NCBI RefSeq assembly: GCF_014873145.1
Contig: NZ_JADBEK010000001.1
Span: 7,750,001-7,814,000, forward strand
DNA: 64,000 nucleotides
DNA from: Nonomuraea angiospora
Lineage (GTDB): Bacteria > Actinomycetota > Actinomycetes > Streptosporangiales > Streptosporangiaceae
Reading direction: 5' to 3'
In this document: positions 1 through 8,184 of the stretch, piece after piece
Layout of the letters: every line of letters begins with the position of its first letter
How positions within the stretch are numbered: position 1 is the stretch's first letter
Program-made: the position numbers and the translations under genes
The notes under the pieces: model-generated
The model's input: the letters and a program-made list of their open reading frames with translations, nothing else
What the model was told of the DNA's origin: nothing
Database searches by the model: none

Positions 1-113
1 TCCCCCGTTGAACCGTTCGACGGGGCCGGCGCCGTTCCCGTTCCGTCACCGATGGGACCGGTCGGGATGAGCGCCCCGAGCCCCTTGCCCAATCCCCGCC
101 GCTGCTGACTCAC
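1..113 (-). CDS. parB: ParB chromosome-partitioning protein, 5' end only
   Basis: Partial gene running off the left edge; 37 codons are visible. The start is GTG at 113, preceded by GGAG about six bases upstream. The peptide begins with the ParB N-terminal signature RRGLGKGLGALIP followed by a Gly/Pro/Thr-rich linker. The motif is the CTPase ParB N-terminus that contacts ParA; this is family knowledge. ParB loads at parS (one copy at 2173-2188) and works with the ParA encoded at 1333-2391. The oddity is the roughly 1.2 kb gap between parA's stop and this start, where these genes are usually adjacent or overlapping. Identification is firm although the fragment is short. Confidence 0.85.
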   Translation of the reverse strand, partial: MSQQRRGLGKGLGALIPTGPIGDGTGTAPAPSNGSTG

Positions 114-462
114 TGCGTCTCCTCATCCACCCGGCCGATTCCGGTCACTCCAGGAGAGGTTACCGTCGTGCGCGCGACGGGGTGCCCCCTCGCCACACAC
201 CACCCGGTTCTATTTACACCGACACGATCACAAACCAACCCAACGACGAACTTGAGCCCATCTCGCGCTCGAGATGATCGTCGCCACCACACGATCCGAC
301 ACCACGACCAAGGGCCAGATGCCACGACCAAGGGCCGGACGCCACGTCTGAACACCGCTCCCCCGCAGTGCCCACCCGCCGTCCTCCCTGCCACCCGCCT
401 ACCTTCTCACTGCCTCTCTCGCTGCCTCACGCTGCCTCACGCCTCTGCGACTGCACCATCTC

Positions 463-745
463 GCCGCCTCCACTGCTCCCCCGCCTCGCCGCCTCGCTGC
501 GCCTTTGCGTCGCCGATCCGCCGCTTTGCCTTCCCACCGCCGCGCCGCCTCACCGTCCCGCCGCCTCCACTGCTCCCCCGCCTCGCCGCCTCGCTGCGCC
601 TTTGCGTCGCCGATCCGCCGCTTTGCCTTCCCACCGCCGCGCCGCCTCACCGTCCCGCCGCCTCCACTGCTCCCCCGCCTCGCCGCCTCGCTGCACCTTT
701 GCGTCGCCGATCCGCCGCTTTGCCTTCCCACCGCCTCACCGCTTC
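463..745. repeat. 97-bp tandem repeat, three copies
   Basis: Copies begin at 463, 560 and 657, each opening GCCGCCTCCACTGC and spaced exactly 97 bp. The first two are essentially identical; the third has a G-to-A change near the middle and diverges at its right end. 97 is not a multiple of three, so each copy is read in a different frame, arguing against a coding repeat. Degenerate CCGCCTCACCG words continue to about 830. Confidence 0.9.
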
Positions 746-1083
746 GCCATCCCACCGCCGCGCCGCCTTCACCGCCGCGCCGCCTCACCGTCCCACCGCC
801 TCACCGTCCCGCCGTCCCATCTCCCTCGCCGCCTCGGCCAGGGCAGCATTGGCCCTGGGCAGATCAGCCAGCGTGCCAGTCTCCACAGCTTCGCCGCATC
901 GCCATAGTCCGGGACGCCGAGGTGGCCGGGAACGGCGGATCATGGGTGCCTTCGCGCACCAGGCGATGCGCTCAGACGCCACGTTTGACGACAGCCGTGC
1001 TGGCGGCGCCTTCGTCCACCGCACGCTGCCCTTGGACACCACGCTTGGGTTGAGTTGCGGGCAGGTGGGTGGATGTGAGGGAT

Positions 1084-1260
1084 GCGTGCGGATGGCGGCG
1101 TCTTGGGCGCTGTGGCGGGACGGTGGGCGCTGCGGCGCAAAGGATGGCTGCACGACGGGGACGTGGGCGCTGCGGCGAAAGGTGGGCGCCGCAGTGGGAG
1201 CGTTGGCTGGACGGCGGAGGCGTGGGGCGCTGTGGTGTGGAGGTGGGCGTCGAGAGAGCT
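1084..1260. repeat. degenerate G-rich repeats
   Basis: Imperfect repeats of GGGCGCTGYGGCG (seen near 1105, 1126, 1165, 1225) in a G-dominated stretch. Spacing is irregular. Base skew is opposite to the C-rich repeats at 463-830. No gene is supported here. Confidence 0.6.
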
Positions 1261-1332
1261 GTGTGGGCGGCCGGTGGATGAAGGTTTGGCGGGCGGGGGG
1301 TGGGTTTGTGGTTTTGGGGTGGGAGGGGTGGG

Positions 1333-2391
1333 TTAGGCGACGGGGGCGCGGTGGGCGATCTCGCGGGCCGCGTCCATGTAGGCCATCGCTCCGCTGGAGC
1401 CCGGGTCGTACGTCATCACCGACTGCCCGTAGCTGGGCGCCTCCGACAGGCGGACGCTGCGCGGGATGACCGTGTTGAGCACCGTGTCGCCGAAGTGCGA
1501 CCGGACCTCGTCCGCCACCTGGGAGGCCAGTCGGGTCCGCCCGTCGTACATCGTCAGGACGATGGTCGAGAGCTTCAGCGTCGGGTTGAGGTGTGCGCGG
1601 ATCAGGTCGACGTTCCTGAGGAGCTGTCCGAGGCCCTCCAGGGCGTAGTACTCGCACTGGATCGGGATCATGACCTCGTCGGCCGCCACCAACGCGTTCA
1701 CCGTCAGCAGGCCCAGCGACGGCGGGCAGTCGATCACGATGTAGTCCAGGTCGATCGCGTCGTACGCCGCCAGTGCGCGCCGGAGGCGGGCCTCCCGGGC
1801 CACCAGCGAGACCAGCTCGATCTCCGCGCCGGCCAGGTCGATGGTGGCGGGGGCGCAGTAGAGGTTCGGCATGTCGGGGACCTGCTTGACGATGTCCGCC
1901 ATCGGGAGGTCGTCGACGAGGACCTGGTAGACGTCAGGCACGTCGCCGCGGTGCTCGGTGGCCAAGGCGGTGGAGGCGTTGCCCTGAGGGTCGAGGTCCA
2001 CCACGAGGACACGCTGGCCATGCATGGAGAGGGCGGCGGCGATGTTCACCGAGGTGGTGGTCTTGCCCACGCCGCCCTTCTGGTTGGCCACCGCGATCAC
2101 CCTGGTCTTGGATGGGCGCGGCCACGTGCCATCCCCGCCGTCGGGAGTCTGGGCGGCCGTCGGGGTTGCGGATGTTTCACGTGAAACCACTGAGCTGAGC
2201 GCCTCTCGTACCAACGGCGAATCACCGGGATTCAGGGGGGTCTGGGTCACGATGTCCATCCTTTCAACCAGTGGTGTGCCGGTGCCGGGAATTGACTGTC
2301 GCGACACGCCCATTTCGGGCCAGCCAACCCCGCTTGGACTCTCAGACGGACGGCTGTCCGGCCAGCCAAGACCGCTTGACGCGACTGGCAC
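1333..2391 (-). CDS. parA: ParA chromosome-partitioning ATPase
   Basis: Deviant-Walker ATPase that moves ParB-parS complexes along the nucleoid. Visible motifs: deviant Walker A KGGVGKTTT, the LDPQGNAST motif, Walker B IVIDCPPSLG, and the C-terminal PRSVRLSEAPSYG block of actinobacterial ParA. Start choice: a strong AGGAGG at 2400-2405 sits eight bases before GTG at 2391, giving 352 aa; an alternative GTG at 2400 overlaps the rsmG stop; ATG at 2259 gives 308 aa and matches where homology to other ParA N-termini begins. The extra 44 residues have weaker third-position GC, so 2259 remains possible. It follows rsmG with overlap or near-overlap and is probably co-transcribed. A parS site lies within the coding sequence. 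parB follows only after 1.2 kb. Confidence 0.95.
   Translation of the reverse strand: MPVASSGLGWPDSRPSESPSGVGWPEMGVSRQSIPGTGTPLVERMDIVTQTPLNPGDSPLVREALSSVVSRETSATPTAAQTPDGGDGTWPRPSKTRVIAVANQKGGVGKTTTSVNIAAALSMHGQRVLVVDLDPQGNASTALATEHRGDVPDVYQVLVDDLPMADIVKQVPDMPNLYCAPATIDLAGAEIELVSLVAREARLRRALAAYDAIDLDYIVIDCPPSLGLLTVNALVAADEVMIPIQCEYYALEGLGQLLRNVDLIRAHLNPTLKLSTIVLTMYDGRTRLASQVADEVRSHFGDTVLNTVIPRSVRLSEAPSYGQSVMTYDPGSSGAMAYMDAAREIAHRAPVA
2173..2188. promoter_or_regulatory. parS site inside parA
   Basis: TGTTTCACGTGAAACC matches the bacterial parS consensus TGTTTCACGTGAAACA at 15 of 16 positions; the central 14 bases (2174-2187) are a perfect palindrome. In parA it encodes Val-Ser-Arg-Glu-Thr in the N-terminal tail, upstream of the ATPase domain. 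It should be a ParB nucleation site close to oriC. I saw no second parS in the window by eye. Confidence 0.95.
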
Positions 2392-2396
2392 GACCG

Positions 2397-3068
2397 TCAC
2401 CTCCTTCGTCGACGCCTGGCTCGCTCCGGCGCGCGACCCGCTACCACCCGAACCAATGTTGCAGGCGGCTCGACCTTACCGTGCCCGACGGTCACAAGCT
2501 CGGCCGTTCGTGCCCCGATGGCCCGCAATTGGGACTCCGCCTCGGCGAGCTCCTCGGCGGCGCGCTCCCCCTTCATGGCGATCAGCTCGCCACCCTCGCG
2601 GAGCAGCGGCATGGCCCATTTCAGCAGCCGGTCGAGTGGCGCCACCGCGCGAGCGCTGGCCACGTCGAACTCACGCTTGCCCGCCAGCTCCTCCGCCCGG
2701 CCGCGCAGCACCTCGACGTTGTCGAGCTTGAGCGCCTCGACGCACTCCTCCAGGAAGACGGTACGGCGGAGCAGCGGCTCCAGGAGCGTGACCCTGATGT
2801 CCTGCCGGACGATCGCCAGCACGAGCCCGGGCAGCCCGGCGCCGGAGCCGATGTCCACCAGGTGCGCGTCCGCAGGCACGGCCTCGGCCACGACCGCGCA
2901 GTTGAGCAGATGGCGATCCCAGATCCTGGGCACCTCACGCGGACCCAGCAGTCCACGGACCACGCCGGGCCCCGCCAGCAGCTGGGCGAACGCGTTCGCG
3001 CGCTCCCAAGCCTCCCCGGCGAAGACGTCCCGCGCTATGTCCGGCGGCGCCGGAAGCTCATCGCTCAC
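2397..3068 (-). CDS. rsmG: RsmG, 16S rRNA (guanine-527-N7) methyltransferase
   Basis: S-adenosylmethionine-dependent methylase of 16S rRNA G527 (old name GidB), cytoplasmic. The 223-aa product carries the SAM-binding motif VDIGSGAGLPGLVLA, the RLLEP acidic loop, and the ASARAVAPLDRLLKWAMPLL segment typical of the family. GTG at 3068 is chosen over more distal starts because AGAAAGGG lies about ten bases upstream and the length fits the family; the C-terminus is a poly-Arg tail. It heads the rsmG-parA unit; its stop at 2397 overlaps the first possible parA start. Loss of rsmG is known to give low-level streptomycin resistance in other bacteria (family knowledge). Confidence 0.95.
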   Translation of the reverse strand: MSDELPAPPDIARDVFAGEAWERANAFAQLLAGPGVVRGLLGPREVPRIWDRHLLNCAVVAEAVPADAHLVDIGSGAGLPGLVLAIVRQDIRVTLLEPLLRRTVFLEECVEALKLDNVEVLRGRAEELAGKREFDVASARAVAPLDRLLKWAMPLLREGGELIAMKGERAAEELAEAESQLRAIGARTAELVTVGHGKVEPPATLVRVVAGRAPERARRRRRR

Positions 3069-3245
3069 TGGTCGGTGGCCCTTTCTGGGGCTGGTGGCCC
3101 TTGTTCGGTGGGAAGCCGGGTGGTCTCTACCCAAGGCTAAAGGTGAGATCACAGTGGAAGACTAGCGGGCCGGTCTGAAGGCGACCTTTCAGCACGCCGC
3201 CGTCGGTGTGACCCGGTCCGGATGGGGAGCGTTAACAAGGGGCAT

Positions 3246-3263
3246 GCGCGCATATATGCGCGC
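3246..3263. promoter_or_regulatory. 18-bp perfect palindrome upstream of rsmG
   Basis: GCGCGCATATATGCGCGC is a perfect 18-bp palindrome in the jag-rsmG intergenic region, 178 bp upstream of the rsmG start, in one of the few A/T-containing patches here. On the minus strand its TATATG core could serve as a -10 element, so a regulator-binding or promoter role is plausible but unproven. Confidence 0.5.
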
Positions 3264-3303
3264 TACGACATACGTACAGGGATAAAAGAGCATAAATGCG
3301 AAA

Positions 3304-3340
3304 CGGCCGTCCACCACGCGTACGTGCGGGCAGACGGCCG
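3304..3340 (-). terminator. hairpin downstream of jag
   Basis: CGGCCGTC at 3304-3311 pairs perfectly with GACGGCCG at 3333-3340, with an internal ACGCGTACGTGCG that can extend the stem. Read on the minus strand the hairpin lies just after the jag stop and is followed by TTTCGCATTTAT, a weak T-rich tail. It probably terminates the rpmH-to-jag transcript. Confidence 0.6.
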
Positions 3341-3361
3341 GATCGGATGGCTTGACACCCC

Positions 3362-3850
3362 TCAGGCGGGCAGGACCACCACGTAGCGGTGTGGCTCCTC
3401 GCCCTCGGACTCGCTGCGGAGCCCGGCGGCCGCCACCGCGTCGTGCACGATCTTGCGCTCGAAGGGCGTCATCGCGTGCAACGACCGGGGCTCGCCACCG
3501 TCCTTGACCTCGTTGGCGACCTCGGTGCCGAGCTTGGTCAGCTCGGCCCTGCGCCGCTCGCGGTAGCCCCCGACGTCGAGCATCAGGCGCGAGCGCTCGC
3601 CGGTCTGCCGGTGCACCGCGAGGCGGGTCAGCTCCTGGAGCGCCTCCAGGACCTCTCCCCCGGGCCCGACGAGCTCGTTGCCCTTGAGCCCCACGACGGA
3701 GACCATGGCGCGGTCGCCCTCGACGTCCATGTCGATGTCGCCGTCGATGTCGGCGATGTCGAGAAGGCCCTCGACGTAGTCGGCAGCGATCTCGCCTTCC
3801 TGCTCCAGCGCGTTGAGATCAGGAGCCTTCTCCTGCTCGGCCTCGGTCAT
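3362..3850 (-). CDS. jag: Jag/KhpB-like KH-R3H RNA-binding protein
   Basis: Single-stranded nucleic-acid-binding protein (Jag/KhpB family) of 162 aa. An acidic N-terminus (about 1-35) precedes a KH domain (about 36-105, with VGPGGEVLEALQ) and a C-terminal R3H domain showing the Arg-x3-His motif in FERKIVHDAV. The Firmicutes-type Jag-N domain is absent, as usual in actinobacteria. ATG at 3850 is preferred because GGAGAGG lies six bases upstream; a TTG at 3874 is also in frame. It follows yidC, whose stop at 3871 lies 20 bases before the chosen start. Homologues affect sRNA/mRNA stability and cell-envelope synthesis; the exact role here is inferred. Confidence 0.93.
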   Translation of the reverse strand: MTEAEQEKAPDLNALEQEGEIAADYVEGLLDIADIDGDIDMDVEGDRAMVSVVGLKGNELVGPGGEVLEALQELTRLAVHRQTGERSRLMLDVGGYRERRRAELTKLGTEVANEVKDGGEPRSLHAMTPFERKIVHDAVAAAGLRSESEGEEPHRYVVVLPA

Positions 3851-3870
3851 GGCCGGCCTCTCCTTCGTGT

Positions 3871-4794
3871 TCAAGACTTCTTGCTGCCGGTGCGCTTGCT
3901 GCGGGACTGGCGGCTTGGCTGCTGCCTGACGATCTTAGGCTCCGGCGGGGGCGGAGGCGCCTGCTCTTCGGGCGTGGTCTTGCGAAGCTTGGCGAACAGG
4001 CCGGGCTTGGCCTCGATGGGGACCGCGTTGCCCTTGGCGTCGAACTGCGGCATCGGGTGCCGGCTGTAGAACCAGTGCTGCTGGCCCAGCGTCCACAGGT
4101 TGGTGGTGACCCAGTAGAGGATCAGGCCCAGGGGGAAGTTCAGGCTGAAGAAGGCGAACAGCGGCGAGATGTACATCAGGATCTTCTGCTGCTGCGCCAT
4201 GGGGTTGTCCGGCATCTGGGCCATCGAGCGGGTGACGCTCTGCCGGACGGTGAGGAAGGTGGTGAGCGAGCTGATCGCGACGAAGCAACCGATGATGATC
4301 TTCTCGTGGATCTGGGCGGCCTCGAAGAACGTGGCAGGAAGCGGGGCGCCCAGGATGAGGGCGTGCTTGGCGCTGTCGACCAGCTCCTGCGTCATGCCGA
4401 ACTTCGGCTGGTCCGCCGCGATCGCCCGCAGCACGGTGAACATCGAGATGAAGATCGGGAACTGGGCCACGACGGGGAGACAGCCGCCGAGGGGGTTGGC
4501 GCCCGCACCTTGGTACAGCGCCATGACCTCCTGGTTCATGCGCTGCTTGTCGTTCTTGTAGCGCTTGCGGAGCTCCTGGACCTTCGGCGCCAGCTCCTGC
4601 ATCTTTCGCGACGAGCGCATCTGCTTGAGGAACAGCGGGAAGATCAGGATCCGCATGCAGATGGTCAGCGTGATGATGGTGAGCGCCCAGGTCAAGCCGC
4701 TGTTCGGGTCGAGCACCGTGCTGTATGCCTGGTGGATCCAGGTAATGACTTGGGCGACGGCTGTGTACAGCCAGTTGAGCCAGGACAGCTCCAC
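3871..4794 (-). CDS. yidC: YidC/Oxa1 membrane protein insertase
   Basis: Polytopic insertase that integrates membrane proteins with or without SecYEG. The 307-aa protein has hydrophobic segments near residues 35-55 (WALTIITLTICMRILIFPL), 100-125, 165-185 and 210-235, separated by the basic cytoplasmic loop around KMQELAPKVQELRKRYK, and the conserved GGCLPVVAQFPIFI stretch. The C-terminus is Pro-rich then strongly basic (SRSKRTGSKKS), the ribosome-binding type of tail. GTG at 4794 has AAGGGAG nine bases upstream. It lies within the conserved rpmH-rnpA-yidD-yidC-jag operon. Confidence 0.96.
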   Translation of the reverse strand: MELSWLNWLYTAVAQVITWIHQAYSTVLDPNSGLTWALTIITLTICMRILIFPLFLKQMRSSRKMQELAPKVQELRKRYKNDKQRMNQEVMALYQGAGANPLGGCLPVVAQFPIFISMFTVLRAIAADQPKFGMTQELVDSAKHALILGAPLPATFFEAAQIHEKIIIGCFVAISSLTTFLTVRQSVTRSMAQMPDNPMAQQQKILMYISPLFAFFSLNFPLGLILYWVTTNLWTLGQQHWFYSRHPMPQFDAKGNAVPIEAKPGLFAKLRKTTPEEQAPPPPPEPKIVRQQPSRQSRSKRTGSKKS

Positions 4795-4798
4795 CGAG

Positions 4799-5080
4799 CT
4801 ATCTCCCTTGCGTTTCGTGGGACCGGACCGGGCGTGGGGGCACCGGGTCTATACCTCCGGGATGGAATGGGTGGCACCGCCCGATGCGCCGGACAGTCAG
4901 CCATATGCCGCGCAACGCTCCGTGCGTGGCGATCGCCTCGAGCCCATACGCACTGCACGACGGGTAGAAACGGCAGCGTGGACCGAGCATCGGGCTGATG
5001 AACGCCCGGTAGAACCGGATCGGGATGATCAGCGCCCGAGCGGCGAGGCTCGGCGCCACCCCTGGCGGCTGCTCCGTCAT
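4799..5080 (-). CDS. yidD: YidD membrane-protein insertion efficiency factor
   Basis: Small 93-aa YidD-family protein: an N-terminal amphipathic/hydrophobic helix ([19 protein letters not shown]), the [11 protein letters not shown] cysteine motif and [15 protein letters not shown]. It acts near YidC at the inner face of the membrane; family evidence indicates it helps insertion efficiency. Its ATG overlaps the rnpA stop (ATGA) and its stop is four bases before yidC, so translational coupling is likely. Confidence 0.95.
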   Translation of the reverse strand: MTEQPPGVAPSLAARALIIPIRFYRAFISPMLGPRCRFYPSCSAYGLEAIATHGALRGIWLTVRRIGRCHPFHPGGIDPVPPRPVRSHETQGR

Positions 5081-5439
5081 TTTTGTCCACCCGTCGAGGA
5101 CTCGCGCCGCCTGAGCAAACGTTCCAGTGCGGAATCGAGCTCGGCGGCCAGCAGCTCGAATCGCGCGGACGCGGCCGGTGGATTGGCGCGTACCACCAGC
5201 AGGCTACCTCGCGGCAGCCGGTCGAGACGGTCCCGCATCAGGTGTCGGAGCCGTCGCTTGACCTTGTTCCGGGTCACGGCGCCGCCTACGGCCTTGCTCA
5301 CCACGAAACCCACTCGAGGGGACTCTTCCCCCGAAGTGGCGAAATGCACCACAAGGGTCGGGCGACCTGCGCGCTTCCCGCGCCTGACCGCCGCCTCGAA
5401 CTCTTCCCCGCGCCGCATGCGGGATTGATGGGACAGCAC
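5077..5439 (-). CDS. rnpA: RnpA, protein subunit of RNase P
   Basis: 120-aa basic protein subunit of RNase P, which with the M1-type RNA removes 5' leaders from pre-tRNA. It has the N-terminal [15 protein letters not shown] block, the [16 protein letters not shown] strand and the [13 protein letters not shown] motif that contacts the catalytic RNA. The start is GTG at 5439 (the rnpA pattern M-L-x(3-5)-R-M-R). It lies 59 bp after rpmH and overlaps yidD by four bases. Confidence 0.96.
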   Translation of the reverse strand: MLSHQSRMRRGEEFEAAVRRGKRAGRPTLVVHFATSGEESPRVGFVVSKAVGGAVTRNKVKRRLRHLMRDRLDRLPRGSLLVVRANPPAASARFELLAAELDSALERLLRRRESSTGGQK

Positions 5440-5498
5440 CGTATACGCCTATCGCCCGCCGGCAAGACGCACCGGCGGGCCATATACGCGCGGAACGA

Positions 5499-5636
5499 TC
5501 AGGCCGACAGCTTCTCGCGGCCCTTGCGGCGGCGAGAAGCGAGGATGGCGCGACCGGCCCGGGTCCGCATCCGCAGCCGGAAGCCGTGGGTCTTCGCGCG
5601 GCGACGGTTGTTCGGCTGGAAAGTACGCTTGCTCAC
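5499..5636 (-). CDS. rpmH: 50S ribosomal protein L34
   Basis: 45-aa ribosomal protein L34, nearly universal in sequence: [19 protein letters not shown], then [21 protein letters not shown]. The GTG start at 5636 is fixed by alignment with the conserved N-terminus. It is the first gene of the leftward rpmH-rnpA-yidD-yidC-jag operon and is divergent from dnaA, the usual arrangement flanking actinobacterial dnaA. Confidence 0.97.
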   Translation of the reverse strand: MSKRTFQPNNRRRAKTHGFRLRMRTRAGRAILASRRRKGREKLSA

Positions 5637-6083
5637 GGGTGGGCTCCAGGCTTGATGGTACGCCGCAAGGGCGCTGTACACACATGGATGGCCTGCCAGG
5701 GAAGCGAGGGCACGCGAAATAGCCGTCGCGTGACAAGCCGACCGTCGTACGTTACGGGGGAAGTGGCCCTCAGGTCAAACTGGACGGGTTATCCACCTTT
5801 CCACAGGCGACTTTTCCACCGCCGAGCCTGCGTCCACAGTATGTGCACCCAGGTGCCACTAGGCTGTGGACAATGCCTTGAACACAGCTGTGCACATAGA
5901 TACTGTCGGGCCTTCCCGAAGCCGCTCAAGGGCTGTGCACAACCTGTGGATCTCCTGTGGAGGACCTGGGCACGAAGCCCGGCCGCCAGGTTGTGGACGA
6001 AGGGGCCGCCGATCACCGCGGGCGGCCGCGCATGTGGATAAACGATCGCGGGGGGCCGCGAGAGGAAGGAGGGGAACCGCACC
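5637..6083. promoter_or_regulatory. rpmH-dnaA intergenic region with DnaA boxes
   Basis: 447 bp containing the divergent promoters of rpmH and dnaA and a cluster of DnaA boxes. Perfect boxes read on the minus strand at 5865-5873 (TTGTCCACA) and 6033-6041 (TTATCCACA); near-perfect ones at 5789-5797 (TTATCCACC) and 5992-6000 (TCGTCCACA); further TGTGGA words near 5945 and 5955. Boxes this close to dnaA suggest autoregulation and possibly a contribution to origin function. A GGAAGGAGGGG ribosome-binding site lies just before the dnaA ATG. Confidence 0.85.
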
Positions 6084-7661
6084 ATGAACGGTGTCGACCT
6101 CGGCACGGTATGGGGTAGGGCCCTGAGCAACTTCCTCAACGAGAACGTGCCGATCCAGCAGCGTACGTGGCTCTCGATGGTGCGCCCGATCGCGCTGGCG
6201 AACGACACGATCGTGCTCGGCGTGCCCAACGACTTCCTCAAGGACCTCATCGAGGGCAAACTGCGCCCGCTCGTGGCGCACGCGCTGTCACAGGAGCTCG
6301 GCCGGACCATGCGGCTGGCCGTGATGATCGACACCACGGCGCCGGAGCCGCCGTCGGTCGACCCCCATCAACAGCCTGTGACTCAGAGTTATCCCCAGAA
6401 TGTGGAGAGCCACCCGCTCTATCCACAGCCCGCGCCACCGCAGCACCAGCAGGCTTCGGAGCCTCCGCAGTTCTATTCTCCACAGCCTGAGCCGCCCCAG
6501 ATATCCACCGAATATCCACAGCCGGGCTTCTCTTTTGAACAGGCGCAGCCGTACACACCGCCTGTGGAAAAAGAGCCTGAGCCGGCACCGAACCGGTGGG
6601 AAGCGAAGAGCAACAAGCCCAGCGAACCGGCCAGACTTAATCAGAAGTACACATTCGAGACATTTGTCATCGGGGCCAGCAACCGGTTCGCCCACGCGGC
6701 GGCCGTGGCAGTGGCCGAATCCCCCGCGAAGGCGTACAACCCGCTCTTCATCTACGGAGACTCGGGGCTGGGGAAGACGCACCTGCTGCACGCGATCGGG
6801 CACTACGCACAGAGCCTGTACGACGGCGCGCGGGTCAGATACGTGAGCTCCGAGGAGTTCACCAACGACTTCATCAACAGCATCCGCGACCACAAGGCCG
6901 ACGGCTTCCGCGGCCGCTACCGGGCGATCGACATCCTGCTCGTGGACGACATCCAGTTCCTGGAGGGCAAGGAGCAGACCCAGGAGGAGTTCTTCCACAC
7001 CTTCAACACCCTCCACAACGCCAACAAGCAGATCGTCATCTCCAGCGACCGCGCGCCGAAGCAGCTGACCACGCTGGAGGACCGGCTGCGCAACCGGTTC
7101 GAGTGGGGCCTGATCACCGACGTCCAGCCGCCGGAGCTGGAGACCCGGATCGCGATCCTCAGGAAGAAGGCCATCCAGGAGGGCCTGGCCGCGCCGCCCG
7201 AGGTGCTGGAGTACATCGCCAGCCGCATCTCCACCAACATCCGCGAGCTCGAGGGCGCCCTGATCAGGGTCACCGCGTTCGCCAGCCTCAACAGGCAGGG
7301 TGTGGACCTGCAGCTCGCCGAGGTGGTGCTCAAGGACCTGATCACCTCGGAGTCCGACACCGAGATCACCATCGCGGCGATCATGACCGAGACCGCCAAC
7401 TACTTCGGCATCAGCATCGACGACCTGTGCGGCACCTCACGCAGCCGGGCGCTCGTCAACGCCCGGCAGATCGCCATGTATCTGGCCCGCGAGCTGACCG
7501 AGCTGTCGCTGCCCAAAATCGGCCAGCAGTTCGGCCGCGACCACACGACGGTCATGCACGCCGAGCGGAAGATCCGCTCGCTCATCGCCGAGCGCCGGTC
7601 GATGTACAACCAGGTCAACGAGCTGACTTTGCGTATCAAGCGGACATCCCGCGGGGCCTGA
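6084..7661 (+). CDS. dnaA: DnaA chromosomal replication initiator
   Basis: AAA+ initiator that binds DnaA boxes and melts oriC. Of 525 aa, domain I (about 1-90) has the [21 protein letters not shown] start; domain II (about 91-185) is a long Pro/Gln-rich linker typical of actinobacteria; domain III has Walker [10 protein letters not shown] (about 225-233), Walker [10 protein letters not shown] and sensor/arginine-finger segments; domain IV ends with the DNA-binding signature [17 protein letters not shown] at 6084 follows a strong ribosome-binding site. DnaA-box-like sequences lie inside the domain II coding region. Confidence 0.99.
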   Translation: MNGVDLGTVWGRALSNFLNENVPIQQRTWLSMVRPIALANDTIVLGVPNDFLKDLIEGKLRPLVAHALSQELGRTMRLAVMIDTTAPEPPSVDPHQQPVTQSYPQNVESHPLYPQPAPPQHQQASEPPQFYSPQPEPPQISTEYPQPGFSFEQAQPYTPPVEKEPEPAPNRWEAKSNKPSEPARLNQKYTFETFVIGASNRFAHAAAVAVAESPAKAYNPLFIYGDSGLGKTHLLHAIGHYAQSLYDGARVRYVSSEEFTNDFINSIRDHKADGFRGRYRAIDILLVDDIQFLEGKEQTQEEFFHTFNTLHNANKQIVISSDRAPKQLTTLEDRLRNRFEWGLITDVQPPELETRIAILRKKAIQEGLAAPPEVLEYIASRISTNIRELEGALIRVTAFASLNRQGVDLQLAEVVLKDLITSESDTEITIAAIMTETANYFGISIDDLCGTSRSRALVNARQIAMYLARELTELSLPKIGQQFGRDHTTVMHAERKIRSLIAERRSMYNQVNELTLRIKRTSRGA

Positions 7662-8184
7662 ACATCATGCACAGCCTGTGGAAAACACTGTGGATCTGCG
7701 GAAACGCCGAAACGCACCGGCTCTTCGCCACACAATGCCCGGAAAAATCCCCCACAGGGCCTGGGGACAAGGTTGGGGACACCCTGGGGAGAACCTGGGG
7801 ACTACTCGTGGATAACGTGTGGACGGCCTGTGAACAGGCGATCTGGGACTCCAGCAGCGTCCCTTTTACCCCGTGGACAACTTGTGGAAACCTCGTGGAT
7901 AACCGGTGGATGAAGGCCCCAAGATCTGGGGACAGCCTGTGTGCACAGAACCTTCATCCCCAGGCGCGCGAGTTCTCCCCAGGCGTCACCCACACCCTCA
8001 GTGGATGAAAACAGGGCCGCTGAACAGCCAGAACGCCGGTTGTCCACAGTTTCCACAGCCCCTAGTGTGATGACCTCTTATCTCTCTAACTAAGAAACTC
8101 AAGACCCATAGAGGGGTTCTCCCGGAGCTCAGGTGCGGGAGAGTGAACACTTGAATCAACGACGAACCCAGGAGGCCGATCACC
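7662..8184. other. oriC: oriC, chromosomal origin of replication
   Basis: 523-bp non-coding region between dnaA and dnaN densely filled with DnaA-box-like nonamers in both orientations. Examples: 7689-7697 (minus, AGATCCACA), 7807-7815 and 7894-7902 (minus, TTATCCACG), 7872-7880 (minus, TTGTCCACG), 8040-8048 (plus, perfect TTGTCCACA), plus many shorter TGTGGA/TCCACA words and CTGGGGA repeats. The stretch at about 8062-8110 is the most A/T-rich part and contains TTATCTCTCTAACTAAG, a candidate unwinding element or dnaN promoter. Location and density are typical for Streptomyces-like origins. Confidence 0.93.

Larger units (their letters stand above)
114..1332. other. parA-parB spacer, low-complexity, no convincing gene
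   Basis: About 1.2 kb between parA and parB. Long open frames exist on both strands, but they are rich in Arg/Pro/Ser/Ala, lack recognisable domains and follow the simple base composition. The left half (about 400-840) is C/T-rich on the plus strand, built of CCGCCTC-type words and a 97-bp tandem repeat. The right half (about 1050-1330) is strongly G-rich with repeated GGGCGCTGYGGCG. A relatively A/T-rich patch at about 195-260 could hold the parB promoter, but no clear -10/-35 pair is seen. Confidence 0.7.

Noticed and set aside
168..1657. Long open frames on both strands in the parA-parB spacer
   Set aside because: Arg/Pro/Ala low-complexity products, repeat period not in frame, no domain and no ribosome-binding site; treated as non-coding.
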